A stretch of DNA of 64,000 nucleotides, taken from NCBI GenBank assembly GCA_051745305.1, contig JBNJDY010000002.1, positions 1 through 64,000 of the forward strand, in the 5' to 3' direction. Position numbers and translations under genes: made by a program. The notes under the pieces were generated by a model. The model was not told the origin of the DNA and searched no databases. It worked only from the letters and a program-made list of their open reading frames with translations. This stretch comes from Saliniplasma sp051745305 (lineage in GTDB: Archaea; Thermoplasmatota; Thermoplasmata; Halarchaeoplasmatales; Halarchaeoplasmataceae). Shown piece by piece: positions 50,092 through 58,187 of this stretch. Each line of letters begins with the position of its first letter. The first letter of the stretch is position 1.

Positions 50092-50214
50092 ATGAGGTAT
50101 AGTTTAATCTGTTTTAAATTTTTTTATGGTTTAGAGTAAAATCGAATCGATAATTTTATACTATAACAAGTTTTCTAGCAAATAAACAAAATCGTCTGAC
50201 GAAGGAGAATTAGG

Positions 50215-50784
50215 ATGGATAAAATCTCTAGCAGTGAGGAGGATATCAAAAGGCATTATGCCCTTCTTGACATTTTACTACTCCTTTTCTGGCTATTATT
50301 GACAGGTCAGTTAATAATTATGCTAAGAGGTCAAGAGATTTCAATGTCTGTATTACTTGCTGGGATAGTATCTGCTAGTGCTGTTACACTAACCGCTCAT
50401 GAATTTGTCATACGCGGGAAACAGAGGGAAAAAGAATCATTGTTCGAGTATGTGCAAGCTTTGAAGAATTTAGTCATTTTATTTTTAGACGTAATATTAA
50501 AATTGATAATCGCTAACGGAATACTGATGTATCAATCTTTGACTATGAACATAGAACCTAGGATAGTAAAAACAAAGGTCAATCTTACTTCTGATTCTGA
50601 AGTTACTCTGATATCATTACTAATAACTTTAACTCCGGGTACACTTGTGATAGATGTAGAAGAAGCAGAAGATGAATACTTTCTATATGTACATTTTTCG
50701 TTTCTGAAAGCAGAAAATCTATCAGGTGATATAAAAGATACAATCATAGCTTGGGACGAAAGGATACGAGGTGTTTTCAAATGA
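50215..50784 (+). CDS. mrpE: Mrp antiporter subunit E (MbhA-like)
   Basis: First gene of an eight-gene module encoding a multisubunit Na+/H+ antiporter. MrpE features: two or three N-terminal spans, then IVKTKVNLTSDSEVTLISLL and ITLTPGTLVIDVEEAEDEYF, the family signature (T-L-T-P-G-T), and a soluble C-terminal domain. The N-terminal 30 residues are longer than usual. It ends ATGA-overlapped with mrpF. Ribosome-binding site GAAGGAG at about 50200. Confidence 0.92.
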   Translation: MDKISSSEEDIKRHYALLDILLLLFWLLLTGQLIIMLRGQEISMSVLLAGIVSASAVTLTAHEFVIRGKQREKESLFEYVQALKNLVILFLDVILKLIIANGILMYQSLTMNIEPRIVKTKVNLTSDSEVTLISLLITLTPGTLVIDVEEAEDEYFLYVHFSFLKAENLSGDIKDTIIAWDERIRGVFK

Positions 50785-51041
50785 ACGTACTTACTGCCAT
50801 ATCGACTATCTTGATTTTCATCGCCTTATTATCGTCCTACCGGCTTTTTGTTGGTCCTTCAATATATGATAGAATAATATCTTTAAATGTATCTGGAGTA
50901 ATAATTACCGTAATTCTTACGATTATGAGTATAGAAACTGGAACGGGTCTTTATTTAGACATCGCCATCTCTTTTGTGATGTTAGATTTTGTTGGCACTA
51001 TGGCCTTTGTAAAATATCTTGAAGGTGGTGATTTTAAATGA
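50781..51041 (+). CDS. mrpF: Mrp antiporter subunit F (MbhB-like)
   Basis: Three-span small subunit. SSYRLFVGPSIYDRIISLNV matches the MnhF signature (R-x-x-x-G-P-S-x-x-D-R). The ATG at 50781 overlaps the mrpE stop; the longer frame beginning at 50751 is not needed. 86 residues. Confidence 0.93.
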   Translation: MNVLTAISTILIFIALLSSYRLFVGPSIYDRIISLNVSGVIITVILTIMSIETGTGLYLDIAISFVMLDFVGTMAFVKYLEGGDFK

Positions 51042-51379
51042 TCTTAAATTTATTATCGATTTTTTTAATGTCTCTTGGCTGTGTTATAATGTTCACAGCA
51101 GCCTTGGGTTTATTGAGGTTTTCGACAATCAATATGAGGCTACATGCTAGTGGAAAAGCAGGAACGGGAGGAACTTTAGCGCTTTTGATAGGAATTCTCA
51201 TTTATACTGGATTTGATATTATATCGGGTAAAATCATACTGATAATTGTTTTAGTTTTATTTACCGGGCCTATATTATCTCATGCTATTGCTAAAGCAGC
51301 TTTTATCGATCCTGAAGTAGGTACGGAAGTCCCAATAGAGGAATATTATAGTCAAGAAAATAGGGGGAGTGATAACTGA
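51038..51379 (+). CDS. mrpG: Mrp antiporter subunit G (MbhC-like)
   Basis: Three-span subunit with AALGLLRFSTINMRLHASGK and AGTGGTLALLIG, typical of MnhG. TGPILSHAIAKAAF marks its third span. The C-terminus is acidic. Stop and start overlap with neighbours on both sides. Confidence 0.93.
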   Translation: MILNLLSIFLMSLGCVIMFTAALGLLRFSTINMRLHASGKAGTGGTLALLIGILIYTGFDIISGKIILIIVLVLFTGPILSHAIAKAAFIDPEVGTEVPIEEYYSQENRGSDN

Positions 51380-51627
51380 TGGTAATCGAACTCTTTCTTA
51401 TCTTATTATTAGGAGCTTGTATTTTGGTAGTTCTGGAAAAAGATCTCATTAGATGTTTAATTTTTCTTAGTTTTGCGTCGATATTCGTGATTATACTAGT
51501 TTACCTATATAACGCTCCTGATGTTGCTCTTACTTTGGCAGTAGTTAATGGTGCTGCTAGTACTATCCTTTTTTTAGCTGTAATAAAGAAAATAGAGGTG
51601 ATTGGAGATCAAGAGTCTTACATTTAA
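51379..51627 (+). CDS. MbhD-like subunit (fragment equivalent to the MrpA C-terminal region, DUF4040)
   Basis: 82 residues with three spans. LFLILLLGACILVVLEKDLI and APDVALTLAVVNGAASTILF match the DUF4040 domain, which in bacteria is part of MrpA and in archaeal Mbh/Mrp systems is a separate gene (MbhD). It follows mrpG with one base of overlap. Confidence 0.88.
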   Translation: MVIELFLILLLGACILVVLEKDLIRCLIFLSFASIFVIILVYLYNAPDVALTLAVVNGAASTILFLAVIKKIEVIGDQESYI

Positions 51628-51922
51628 GAAAATCTTGACTGTACTATTCCTTGTTTTTATACTGATCACTCTAGTGCGGGGTATGGGTCTTGAACATGAG
51701 GATAAAAAAGAAACCCCCTTAAAACAGTATTACATAGAGAATAGACAAACTACTGGTTCCGATAACATAGTTTCAGGCATATTACTAGATTACAGAGCCT
51801 ATGATACCTTTGGTGAGGTCATGGTTTTATACGTGGCAATTACCGGAGTGATCATATTAGGTATTAAATCTAAAGAAAATAATAAAGAAAAACAATCCAG
51901 TAAGGGCGGTGAAAATAGTTGA
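51602..51922 (+). CDS. MbhE-like subunit (last part of MrpA)
   Basis: 106 residues. Contains GSDNIVSGILLDYRAYDTFG then EVMVLYVAITGV, equivalent to the V-N-x-I-L-x-D-x-R-x-x-D-T-x-G-E motif at the C-terminus of bacterial MrpA. Two membrane spans. The start is probably TTG at 51602, overlapping the mbhD-like gene by 26 bp. The C-terminal tail is charged. Confidence 0.87.
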   Translation: MEIKSLTFKKILTVLFLVFILITLVRGMGLEHEDKKETPLKQYYIENRQTTGSDNIVSGILLDYRAYDTFGEVMVLYVAITGVIILGIKSKENNKEKQSSKGGENS

Positions 51923-52317
51923 GATCTATAATTACTAGGGTATCAGGTAGAGCTCTAGCACCTTTTATACTTTTATTTGGAGTCTATGTGACCATTTTTG
52001 GTTATGCATCTCCTGGGGGTGGTTTTCAGGGAGGGGTATTACTTGCTTCAGGGATAATTTTGATTCTAATAACTCATAGTAGAAAAGAAGTGGAACGATT
52101 GGCCTCGAACATCAGTTGGTTAGAATCTTTTGGTGCTTTTGCTTTTTTGATAGTTGGATTAATTGGGATATTTATAGGAGGCGCTTTTTTGGCTAACGTT
52201 ACTCCTTCTAGTAATATCATGAAGATAGTTCTAGATATAGTAGTATCTCTAAAAGTTTTTGCTGGGGTCGTAGCACTTTTTGTGTATTTGTTTAGTTTGG
52301 AGGTGGAACGATCTTAA
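51919..52317 (+). CDS. mrpB: Mrp antiporter subunit B (MbhF-like)
   Basis: 132 residues, four spans. The N-terminus RVSGRALAPFILLFGVYVTI followed by GYASPGGGFQGGVLLASGII is the MnhB signature. It starts at TTG 51919, overlapping the stop of the previous gene. The last residues overlap the presumed ribosome-binding site of mrpC. Confidence 0.93.
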   Translation: MRSIITRVSGRALAPFILLFGVYVTIFGYASPGGGFQGGVLLASGIILILITHSRKEVERLASNISWLESFGAFAFLIVGLIGIFIGGAFLANVTPSSNIMKIVLDIVVSLKVFAGVVALFVYLFSLEVERS

Positions 52318-52670
52318 ACGGCATTAATATCGGATTGATTATAGTTTTTGTTGGATTGTATGGTTTGACCAATACTCAGAATTCCATAAAGATAATGATA
52401 GCACTTTCAATCATGGGCTTAGGTTTGATATTGTTTTTTGTTTCTTTAGCGTATGTGCCTGGTGGTGCTCCTCCGATCGTACCTATTGGAACAGATATAT
52501 CGAACCTTAATATTGTAGATCCAGTCCCACACTCTTTTATGATTACATTGATAGTTATCAACCTTGCAACCACTGCTTTAGGGTTGGCTCTTGTTATAAG
52601 ATTGTACGATGAATATGAATCTTTGAACATAAAAAAAATGCTTAGAGGGGGCGATGAGGAAGTTGATTGA
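52311..52670 (+). CDS. mrpC: Mrp antiporter subunit C (MbhG-like); start codon uncertain
   Basis: NuoK-like three-span subunit with IGLIIVFVGLYGLTNTQNSI and a late PHSFMITLIVINLATTALGL signature. The first ordinary start codon in frame is TTG at 52335, which would cut off part of the first membrane span and is too far from the ribosome-binding site GGAGGTGG (52299-52306). The frame upstream reads ATC TTA AAC GGC ATT AAT ATC GGA TTG. The span is complete only if translation begins at the ATC (52311), TTA or ATT (52323). The start given here is therefore approximate; the rest is secure. Confidence 0.8.
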   Translation: MLNGINIGLIIVFVGLYGLTNTQNSIKIMIALSIMGLGLILFFVSLAYVPGGAPPIVPIGTDISNLNIVDPVPHSFMITLIVINLATTALGLALVIRLYDEYESLNIKKMLRGGDEEVD

Positions 52671-54312
52671 ACATGCAGTGATTTTCATAATTATTGCTCC
52701 TTTAACAGGAGCTTTACTTTTAAGTGTGCTTTCCAAGTTGAACTTATCTCAACTTTGGAGAGATGTTATCGCATTTATCTCTTTATTGATACCAGGTATA
52801 CTTTTGATTTATTTTACTACTTATCTTTTAGCATCTCCTTTGAGATATGAACTTAGCGGTTGGCCCTCTCCATATGGGATCACAATCGTTTTAGACAGTT
52901 TATCGATCACCATGGCTACTATTACCGCTATAGTAACTATTATAACTTTTATCTACTCATTAGAGATCAGAGAGATACTTCCTAAAGGTGAAAAATATTA
53001 CTTTCTTTTTTTGTTCATGACCACCGGTTTATATGGAGTTTTTTTATCCGGTGACGTTATTAACAGATATGTTTTCTTTGAACTTACAGTCTTAACCACT
53101 TATGTACTGTTAACATACACTGATACAAAAGAGTCTTTGAGAGCTAGTTATATTTATCTCGTCATAGGCAGTGTTGCTTCATTTTTCTTTCTGATAGGTA
53201 TAGGTCTGATATATTTCAATACGGGATACTTGGATTTTTATGTTCTATCTAAGATGCTTCCAAAATTGAGTGTATATAAAAGAAACCTCATTTTTATCTT
53301 TATAATGGTAGCAGTCTGTATAAAATCTGGGTTAATCCCCTTCCATACATGGCTTCCTGACGCACACGTTTCTGCCCCATCACCAATGACAGCGGTTTTA
53401 GCAGGGGTGACAGTAAAAACGGGCATATACATACTTGTAAAATTTATGGGCATGGGATTCATTACAGAACATATCAGATTAGTTCTGGTATCACTCGGCT
53501 TTTTAACAGCTATAATCGCAGTATTCGTCTCTCATAGCTACTGGGACCTAAAAAGGATATTAGCTTGGCATACTATAGCACAAATGGGTTTGATAGTAGC
53601 AGTTTTATCTTTATGGACCATTTCTTCTGTTGCAGCTAGTATATTTCATCTTGTTTCACACGCGATCTTTATGATTTTATTATTTCTAGTAAGTGGAGCA
53701 ATATTTTATCAATTGGGTACACGGGATATCCGTAAAATTTCTTTATATAATAACAGCCCTATTCTTATCGGCACCTTGTTTATTGGAATTTTATCTATAA
53801 TAGGTGTTCCTCCTCTGAATGGATTCTATAGTAAAACAATGATGCTTGGTTCTCTCGAAGGCAATCCGGTTTTATATGTTTTATTTATGGTTGTACAAAT
53901 ATTAACTGTTTCTTCTTTTTTCCGAGTTTTATATCATTCTTCTAAAATTGAACTTTATAAACAAGATTTCCCGGTCAGCATACTTCTTCCTACAACTATC
54001 CTCGCGGGGCTGTCAATATTTATAGGGTGTACTACAACAATATGGATGAATAATGTTATTATGCCTTCAGCCAGAGTGCTGATTGGAGTAACTAAAATAA
54101 TCCCCTATTCCTCTTTGGAAATCAATCTTATAACATCAATCCATGGAGTTTTCATCCTTTTAACCGTACCAGTCGGTATTGGAATTGGGTTAGTATTAAA
54201 CAAATTAAAGAAACTGAATTTAAGTGGATGGTTAACAGAAGTCGATATAGCGGACTCTGTAAGATATATCATTATCGTTTTGGCTATTTATCTATTGTTT
54301 TTAATTCTGTAA
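52654..54312 (+). CDS. mrpD: Mrp antiporter subunit D (MbhH-like, NuoL/M/N family)
   Basis: 552 residues with about fourteen spans, the large ion-translocating subunit. FFELTVLTTYVLLTYTDTKE carries the conserved Glu of span 5; AVCIKSGLIPFHTWLPDAHV and SAPSPMTAVLAGVTVKTGIY hold the span-7 Lys and the Proton_antipo_M signature; HLVSHAIFMILLFLVSGAIF carries a conserved His. It overlaps the end of mrpC. It is the only NuoL/M/N-type subunit in the module; no MrpA N-terminal domain and no hydrogenase subunits follow. Confidence 0.93.
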   Translation: MRKLIEHAVIFIIIAPLTGALLLSVLSKLNLSQLWRDVIAFISLLIPGILLIYFTTYLLASPLRYELSGWPSPYGITIVLDSLSITMATITAIVTIITFIYSLEIREILPKGEKYYFLFLFMTTGLYGVFLSGDVINRYVFFELTVLTTYVLLTYTDTKESLRASYIYLVIGSVASFFFLIGIGLIYFNTGYLDFYVLSKMLPKLSVYKRNLIFIFIMVAVCIKSGLIPFHTWLPDAHVSAPSPMTAVLAGVTVKTGIYILVKFMGMGFITEHIRLVLVSLGFLTAIIAVFVSHSYWDLKRILAWHTIAQMGLIVAVLSLWTISSVAASIFHLVSHAIFMILLFLVSGAIFYQLGTRDIRKISLYNNSPILIGTLFIGILSIIGVPPLNGFYSKTMMLGSLEGNPVLYVLFMVVQILTVSSFFRVLYHSSKIELYKQDFPVSILLPTTILAGLSIFIGCTTTIWMNNVIMPSARVLIGVTKIIPYSSLEINLITSIHGVFILLTVPVGIGIGLVLNKLKKLNLSGWLTEVDIADSVRYIIIVLAIYLLFLIL

Positions 54313-54345
54313 ACCTATATTAATTAAAGAGTCGATCTCTAAAAA

Positions 54346-55128
54346 TCATTCTATCGATAAATCCCTTGTATCGTTCAACACTGGTCTTCCCTTTCTTGCT
54401 CTATCAAGGTCTTCTAGATCAATTTCCACAGTCAACACATCCTCTTTATATATCGGCCCCTTTGCAACTTCCATCCCTGTCGGTGAAATCACCCTATCTC
54501 CGCCCCAGAATGTGATATTTTCCTCTCTACCTAGTAGATTTGCGTAGAATGTGAAAGCCGTAGTTTCGATAGCTCTAGCTGGTAAAACAGTTTCGAAGAA
54601 CTTTTTACTTATAGATGGAGATGCTGAGATACAAACTATAAAATCAGCACCTTTCATGGCCATCGCTTTAGTCAGTTCGGGGAAGAAAATATCGTAGCAT
54701 ATCACCATACCTAACTTACCGAACTGAGTATCGAAGACAGGGATATTATCATCTGGTCCAAAATATCTCATCTCTTCGAAAGGCCCGAAGTTAGGGAGGT
54801 AGGTTTTTCTATATACATCTATATCTCCTTTTGAATTTACTAAAACAGCGGAGTTTTTCAATCTTCCACTCCTACCTGTTTTTTCCGGCATACCAAATAT
54901 TATAGATGTTTGTTCTTCTTCCGCCAATTCAGCAATTTTGTCAGTTGAAGGACCCGGTATATGTTCAGCTTCATCCCATAATCTATCCATGAGCCTGTAA
55001 CCAGTTAGAAACAGTTCCGGGAAGATGTATAGGTCACTATCATTTTGTTTCACCGTATCTTTTATAATACCTAAGTTTGCTTCTTTATCTCCTAAAACAT
55101 GTTTTTTTTGTACTAAGGAAACTTTCAT
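54346..55128 (-). CDS. Carbon-nitrogen hydrolase (nitrilase superfamily amidase)
   Basis: Glu-Lys-Cys triad: Glu in LYIFPELFLTGYRLM, Lys in YRKTYLPNFGPFEE and Cys in LGMVICYDIFFPELTKAMA. The sequence is closest in style to aliphatic amidase/omega-amidase-like members. Substrate unknown. It lies directly downstream of the IscU fusion (its upstream ATG at 55143 is adjacent to that stop codon), so it is likely cotranscribed with the sulfur cluster. Confidence 0.87.
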   Translation of the reverse strand: MKVSLVQKKHVLGDKEANLGIIKDTVKQNDSDLYIFPELFLTGYRLMDRLWDEAEHIPGPSTDKIAELAEEEQTSIIFGMPEKTGRSGRLKNSAVLVNSKGDIDVYRKTYLPNFGPFEEMRYFGPDDNIPVFDTQFGKLGMVICYDIFFPELTKAMAMKGADFIVCISASPSISKKFFETVLPARAIETTAFTFYANLLGREENITFWGGDRVISPTGMEVAKGPIYKEDVLTVEIDLEDLDRARKGRPVLNDTRDLSIE

Positions 55129-55143
55129 TGCTTCCACATCCAA

Positions 55144-55785
55144 TTAGTTCTCAGTGAACTTTATTTTGATTTCATCGATATCCCAGAGATGTTCCAACTT
55201 TTCCATGATATCTTCCTTGATGGCATTAGCGAATTGATGATCCTTTGCAAGATCAACTTTCAGGGAGATGATTCCCTCTTCAACTTCTATATCACCGATC
55301 AGGTCGGTTTTGACCACATCTAGTCCCGTCATGGGGTTCATCACGTGCCTCAATCTTTTCTCAACGATCTTCTCTGTTGTTGGTTCCTCTTCTTTTACCA
55401 GACCATGCCTTTCTTCATAATCCGCGATAGCTGCCTGTAGTCCTTCTACGGCTAAAACGGAACAATGAGTTTTCATATCTGGTAAACCACCTAATTCATC
55501 TGCTGCATCGTTCCAGGTGATATTTTTTGCCTCCTCTATAGGCTTTCCCTTAGCCATCTCTGTGATTATAGAGCCAGTTGCGATGTTCGATGCGCAACCA
55601 TAGGACTCGAATTTTATATCCGTGATCTCCTTAGTTTCATCATCTACTTTTATGTATACTGAAACCATATCCCCACAAGCTGGACTACCCTCTTTTGCTT
55701 TACCGTCTGCATCTTCGATCTTTCCAACGTTTTTTGGATTTTTGAAATATTCTATTACTTTTTCCGTGTATGGTAAATCTGCCAT
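55144..55785 (-). CDS. iscU: IscU-type Fe-S scaffold fused to a MIP18/DUF59-like domain
   Basis: Residues 1-125 are IscU, with all three cluster cysteines and the Asp: GSPACGDMVSV (C37-type), ESYGCASNIATG and DMKTHCSVLAVEGLQAA. Residues about 140-213 resemble the MIP18/DUF59 domain (KRLRHVMNPMTGLDVVKTDL and GDIEVEEGIISLKVDLAKDH). DUF59 proteins (SufT, CIA2, MIP18) deliver clusters to target proteins, so the fusion may couple assembly to transfer. This is inference. Ribosome-binding site AGGAGG precedes the ATG. The cysteine desulfurase-like gene is upstream, 31 bp apart. Confidence 0.88.
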   Translation of the reverse strand: MADLPYTEKVIEYFKNPKNVGKIEDADGKAKEGSPACGDMVSVYIKVDDETKEITDIKFESYGCASNIATGSIITEMAKGKPIEEAKNITWNDAADELGGLPDMKTHCSVLAVEGLQAAIADYEERHGLVKEEEPTTEKIVEKRLRHVMNPMTGLDVVKTDLIGDIEVEEGIISLKVDLAKDHQFANAIKEDIMEKLEHLWDIDEIKIKFTEN

Positions 55786-55816
55786 ATTTTTTACCTCCTT
55801 TTTATCTTTTTAATAT

Positions 55817-56983
55817 CTATTTATCTTTTCCTAAAGGACTTATCTCTCTTAATCTTTCTACAACTTCACTTATAGCTTCTACGGTCCTATCAACATCTTC
55901 CATCGTATTATATCTTCCAAAGCTAAATCTGACTGAACCGTGAGCCCTTTCATGATCCCCGCCGATACCCAATATGACGTGGCTCGCTTCTAAAGACTTG
56001 CTGAAACATGCTGAACCGGTGCTCACGGAAAATCCTCTCATATCCATGTGGAGTGTTATCGATTCACCTTCTACGTAATGAAATGTGATATTTGCATTCT
56101 GTGGTGTTCTATCCTTTAGAGGTCCGTTTAGAGTTGTATCTGGAATTTTGTCCTGTATTTTTTTTATAAGAGCATCTCTCATCTCTTTGAGCCTTTGATT
56201 CTCTTCTTCATTTACGAGTTCGACCGCTTTTGCGAACCCAACGGCACCGGGGATATTTTCGACACCTGCTCTTCGATTGTTCTCCTGAAAACCACCATCC
56301 ATCAATTTTTCTAGATCTGTTCCATCTTTGACATAAAGTGCTCCAATCCCTTTTGGACCGTGTATTGTATGTCCAGACAAAGTCATCAAGTCTATACGAG
56401 TTTTACTGATATCGATGGGTAGTTTCGTGAAAGTATGAGTAGCATCGGTGTGAAATAGAACATCTTTTTGGTCACATATTTTACTAATTTTCTCGATATC
56501 TTGAACTGTTCCGATCTCTTGGTTTCCATGCTGTATCGATACTAGTCCAGTGCTCTCTTTAATTGCATCCTCCAATTCAGTAACATCCACAAAACCTTCA
56601 TCATCTACTTCGAGAAACGTAACTTCGTACCCCTCTTTTTCTAATCTTTGTGCACTTTTAAGAACGGGAAAATCTTCTATTTTACTAGTTATTATATGAT
56701 CTTTCTTTTCAGGTAGTTTCTCAGCCACACCTTTCAAAGCTAGATTGCTTGCTTCTGTCCCACATGACGTAAATATTATCTCTTCAGAGTTGGCTCCTAT
56801 ATTATCTGCTATAGTGCTCCTAGCATCTTCCAAACCCTCTTTTGCTTTTATCCCAAGAGAATATCCAAATTCAGAACTTGCTACTGCATATTTCTCGAAC
56901 AAGTAAGGTTTCATGGCTTCTAAAATCTCTTCATCCATCTTCGTGCTTGAACTGTTATCTAGATAGACTGTTTCTTCCTTCAT
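55817..56983 (-). CDS. IscS/NifS-like protein lacking the PLP lysine
   Basis: Fold type I aminotransferase-like protein that aligns throughout with IscS: SSSTKMDEEILEAM, FTSCGTEASNLALKG, and the active-site cysteine loop STGSACFSKSLEASHVI (Cys328-equivalent kept). The Schiff-base lysine in SGHK is Thr206 (LSGHTIHGPKG; codon ACA). Other PLP contacts also differ from Escherichia coli IscS: Asp104 for His104, Gln155 for Asn155, His183 for Gln183. Normal PLP chemistry is thus unlikely. The Archaeoglobus IscS also lacks this lysine (Asp there) and acts with IscU through its cysteine. It is followed by the IscU-MIP18 fusion. Confidence 0.88.
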   Translation of the reverse strand: MKEETVYLDNSSSTKMDEEILEAMKPYLFEKYAVASSEFGYSLGIKAKEGLEDARSTIADNIGANSEEIIFTSCGTEASNLALKGVAEKLPEKKDHIITSKIEDFPVLKSAQRLEKEGYEVTFLEVDDEGFVDVTELEDAIKESTGLVSIQHGNQEIGTVQDIEKISKICDQKDVLFHTDATHTFTKLPIDISKTRIDLMTLSGHTIHGPKGIGALYVKDGTDLEKLMDGGFQENNRRAGVENIPGAVGFAKAVELVNEEENQRLKEMRDALIKKIQDKIPDTTLNGPLKDRTPQNANITFHYVEGESITLHMDMRGFSVSTGSACFSKSLEASHVILGIGGDHERAHGSVRFSFGRYNTMEDVDRTVEAISEVVERLREISPLGKDK

Positions 56984-56992
56984 CTTTTCACC

Positions 56993-57418
56993 TCATATAA
57001 ACAGTGTTATATCAGATTCTTTCGCCTCTTTAATATATGTACCGACTGCGCAGTAATCTGAAATAACTTCATCTCTTAAATCTTTCTTTTCTACACCCAT
57101 TATTTCCATAGTCATATCACAAGCTAATATCTTTCCACCCAATTCCACAAAGTCATTCATCATGTCTTCTAATTCTCTTACATTGGATTTCTTCATCTTT
57201 CTCTTCATTATCCATTTACCCAATCCAAGAAAATTCATTTTAGAAAGAGGACCCTTGTCTAGTTTTCCTTTCTTCAACCTTTCAAGCCCCCAGAATGTAA
57301 AATACATCGAAACCTCCATCCCCATGGAAAGCGCACCGTTTCCTACAATAAATGCACTGAAAACTTTATCGTGGTCACCACTTTGAACTATAAGCGTGGC
57401 TTTTCCTGTCAATATCAT
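56993..57418 (-). CDS. DsrE/DsrF-like sulfur-relay protein
   Basis: 141 residues. The N-terminal beta-strand ATLIVQSGDHDKVFSAFIVG begins a DsrE/F/H-type fold of the larger peroxiredoxin-like (DsrE2) group. GGKILACDMTMEIMGVEKKD has the conserved Cys in a C-D/x-x-x motif. Such proteins accept or pass sulfane sulfur. It overlaps the tusA stop by 4 bp (ATGA-like), and iscS-like follows 9 bp later. Confidence 0.85.
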   Translation of the reverse strand: MILTGKATLIVQSGDHDKVFSAFIVGNGALSMGMEVSMYFTFWGLERLKKGKLDKGPLSKMNFLGLGKWIMKRKMKKSNVRELEDMMNDFVELGGKILACDMTMEIMGVEKKDLRDEVISDYCAVGTYIKEAKESDITLFI

Positions 57419-57648
57419 ACCTCCGTTGTAATTTTGATCTTTATTGTCCAGTTTTTACCGTCTTCCTCGATACCTAATAGTTCTAAACCTAAAGCATCAA
57501 CTGCCATGGGTATTTCTTTCTTTGATGGAGGATGATCACCTTGAATTATGAGAACATCTCCCTGTTCAGCTGTTCTAACTGCTTTTCTTGTTTCGACTAA
57601 TGGTACCGGACAAGTTTCACCCTTCACGTTTATTTTTCTTTCTGCCAT
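57415..57648 (-). CDS. tusA: TusA/SirA-family sulfur carrier
   Basis: 77 residues; the C-P-x-P motif is in KGETCPVPLVETRKAV (Cys14-equivalent carries persulfide). GDHPPSKKEIPMAVDALGLE is the conserved second half. First gene of the operon TusA-DsrE-IscS-like-IscU/MIP18-nitrilase. Sulfur from here may serve tRNA thiolation (for example the ThiI-type protein at 6.6 kb) or Fe-S assembly. Confidence 0.93.
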   Translation of the reverse strand: MAERKINVKGETCPVPLVETRKAVRTAEQGDVLIIQGDHPPSKKEIPMAVDALGLELLGIEEDGKNWTIKIKITTEV

Positions 57649-57794
57649 ATTGAGCCACTCCAGATATTTTAATTCCGATATACAGTTAAATTTGGTTAAT
57701 ATAATATACTTGATTTGTTATTACATTAATGTTTTGGTGTGTTTAACCATATCTTTTTAAGCCTTTGAATCCATTGTATAGCTTTCAAAACATA

Positions 57795-57804
57795 TATTTA
57801 TACC
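57795..57804 (+). promoter_or_regulatory. TATA-like box for the 95-residue gene
   Basis: TATTTATACC about 27 nt before ATG 57826, supporting that start over the upstream ATG at 57814. Confidence 0.45.
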
Positions 57805-57825
57805 TTCCACACTTTGTTATTTAAT

Positions 57826-58113
57826 ATGGTAGAAAAAGAGCATAAAGGATTGGTTGAACTTAGTGATTATTTTGAAACAAATGACATGATGAAGGAATAT
57901 ATATTCGAGATAATCAAAGAAGAATTAGGAAGTAAAACCTTTAAGAAATTTGATCTGGGGGATAAAAGCAGTTTGGAAGATATTAGAAAGGCCATTTCTC
58001 TATACCTCGAAGCAAAAATAAAAGAATATTCAGCCTATTCTCTACTCCTAAAATCTGGTAGTTCAGTTGCATTAAAATTTTTACTTTATAGACTTCAATC
58101 TAAAAGGGACTAA
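57826..58113 (+). CDS. Small helical protein, unrecognised
   Basis: 95 residues, entirely alpha-helical in character, charged (VEKEHKGLVELSDYFETNDM; ISLYLEAKIKEYSAYSLLLK). No cysteine and no membrane segment. No homologue recognised. Starts at ATG 57826 given the TATA spacing. It precedes the MATE transporter gene by 71 bp in the same direction; any functional link is unproven. Confidence 0.55.
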   Translation: MVEKEHKGLVELSDYFETNDMMKEYIFEIIKEELGSKTFKKFDLGDKSSLEDIRKAISLYLEAKIKEYSAYSLLLKSGSSVALKFLLYRLQSKRD

Positions 58114-58187
58114 ACATCGAAATCACAACACTTGTATCATGATGCAAAAGTTTTAATACTTAATGCTAAATGCGAATTTGAAAAGTG

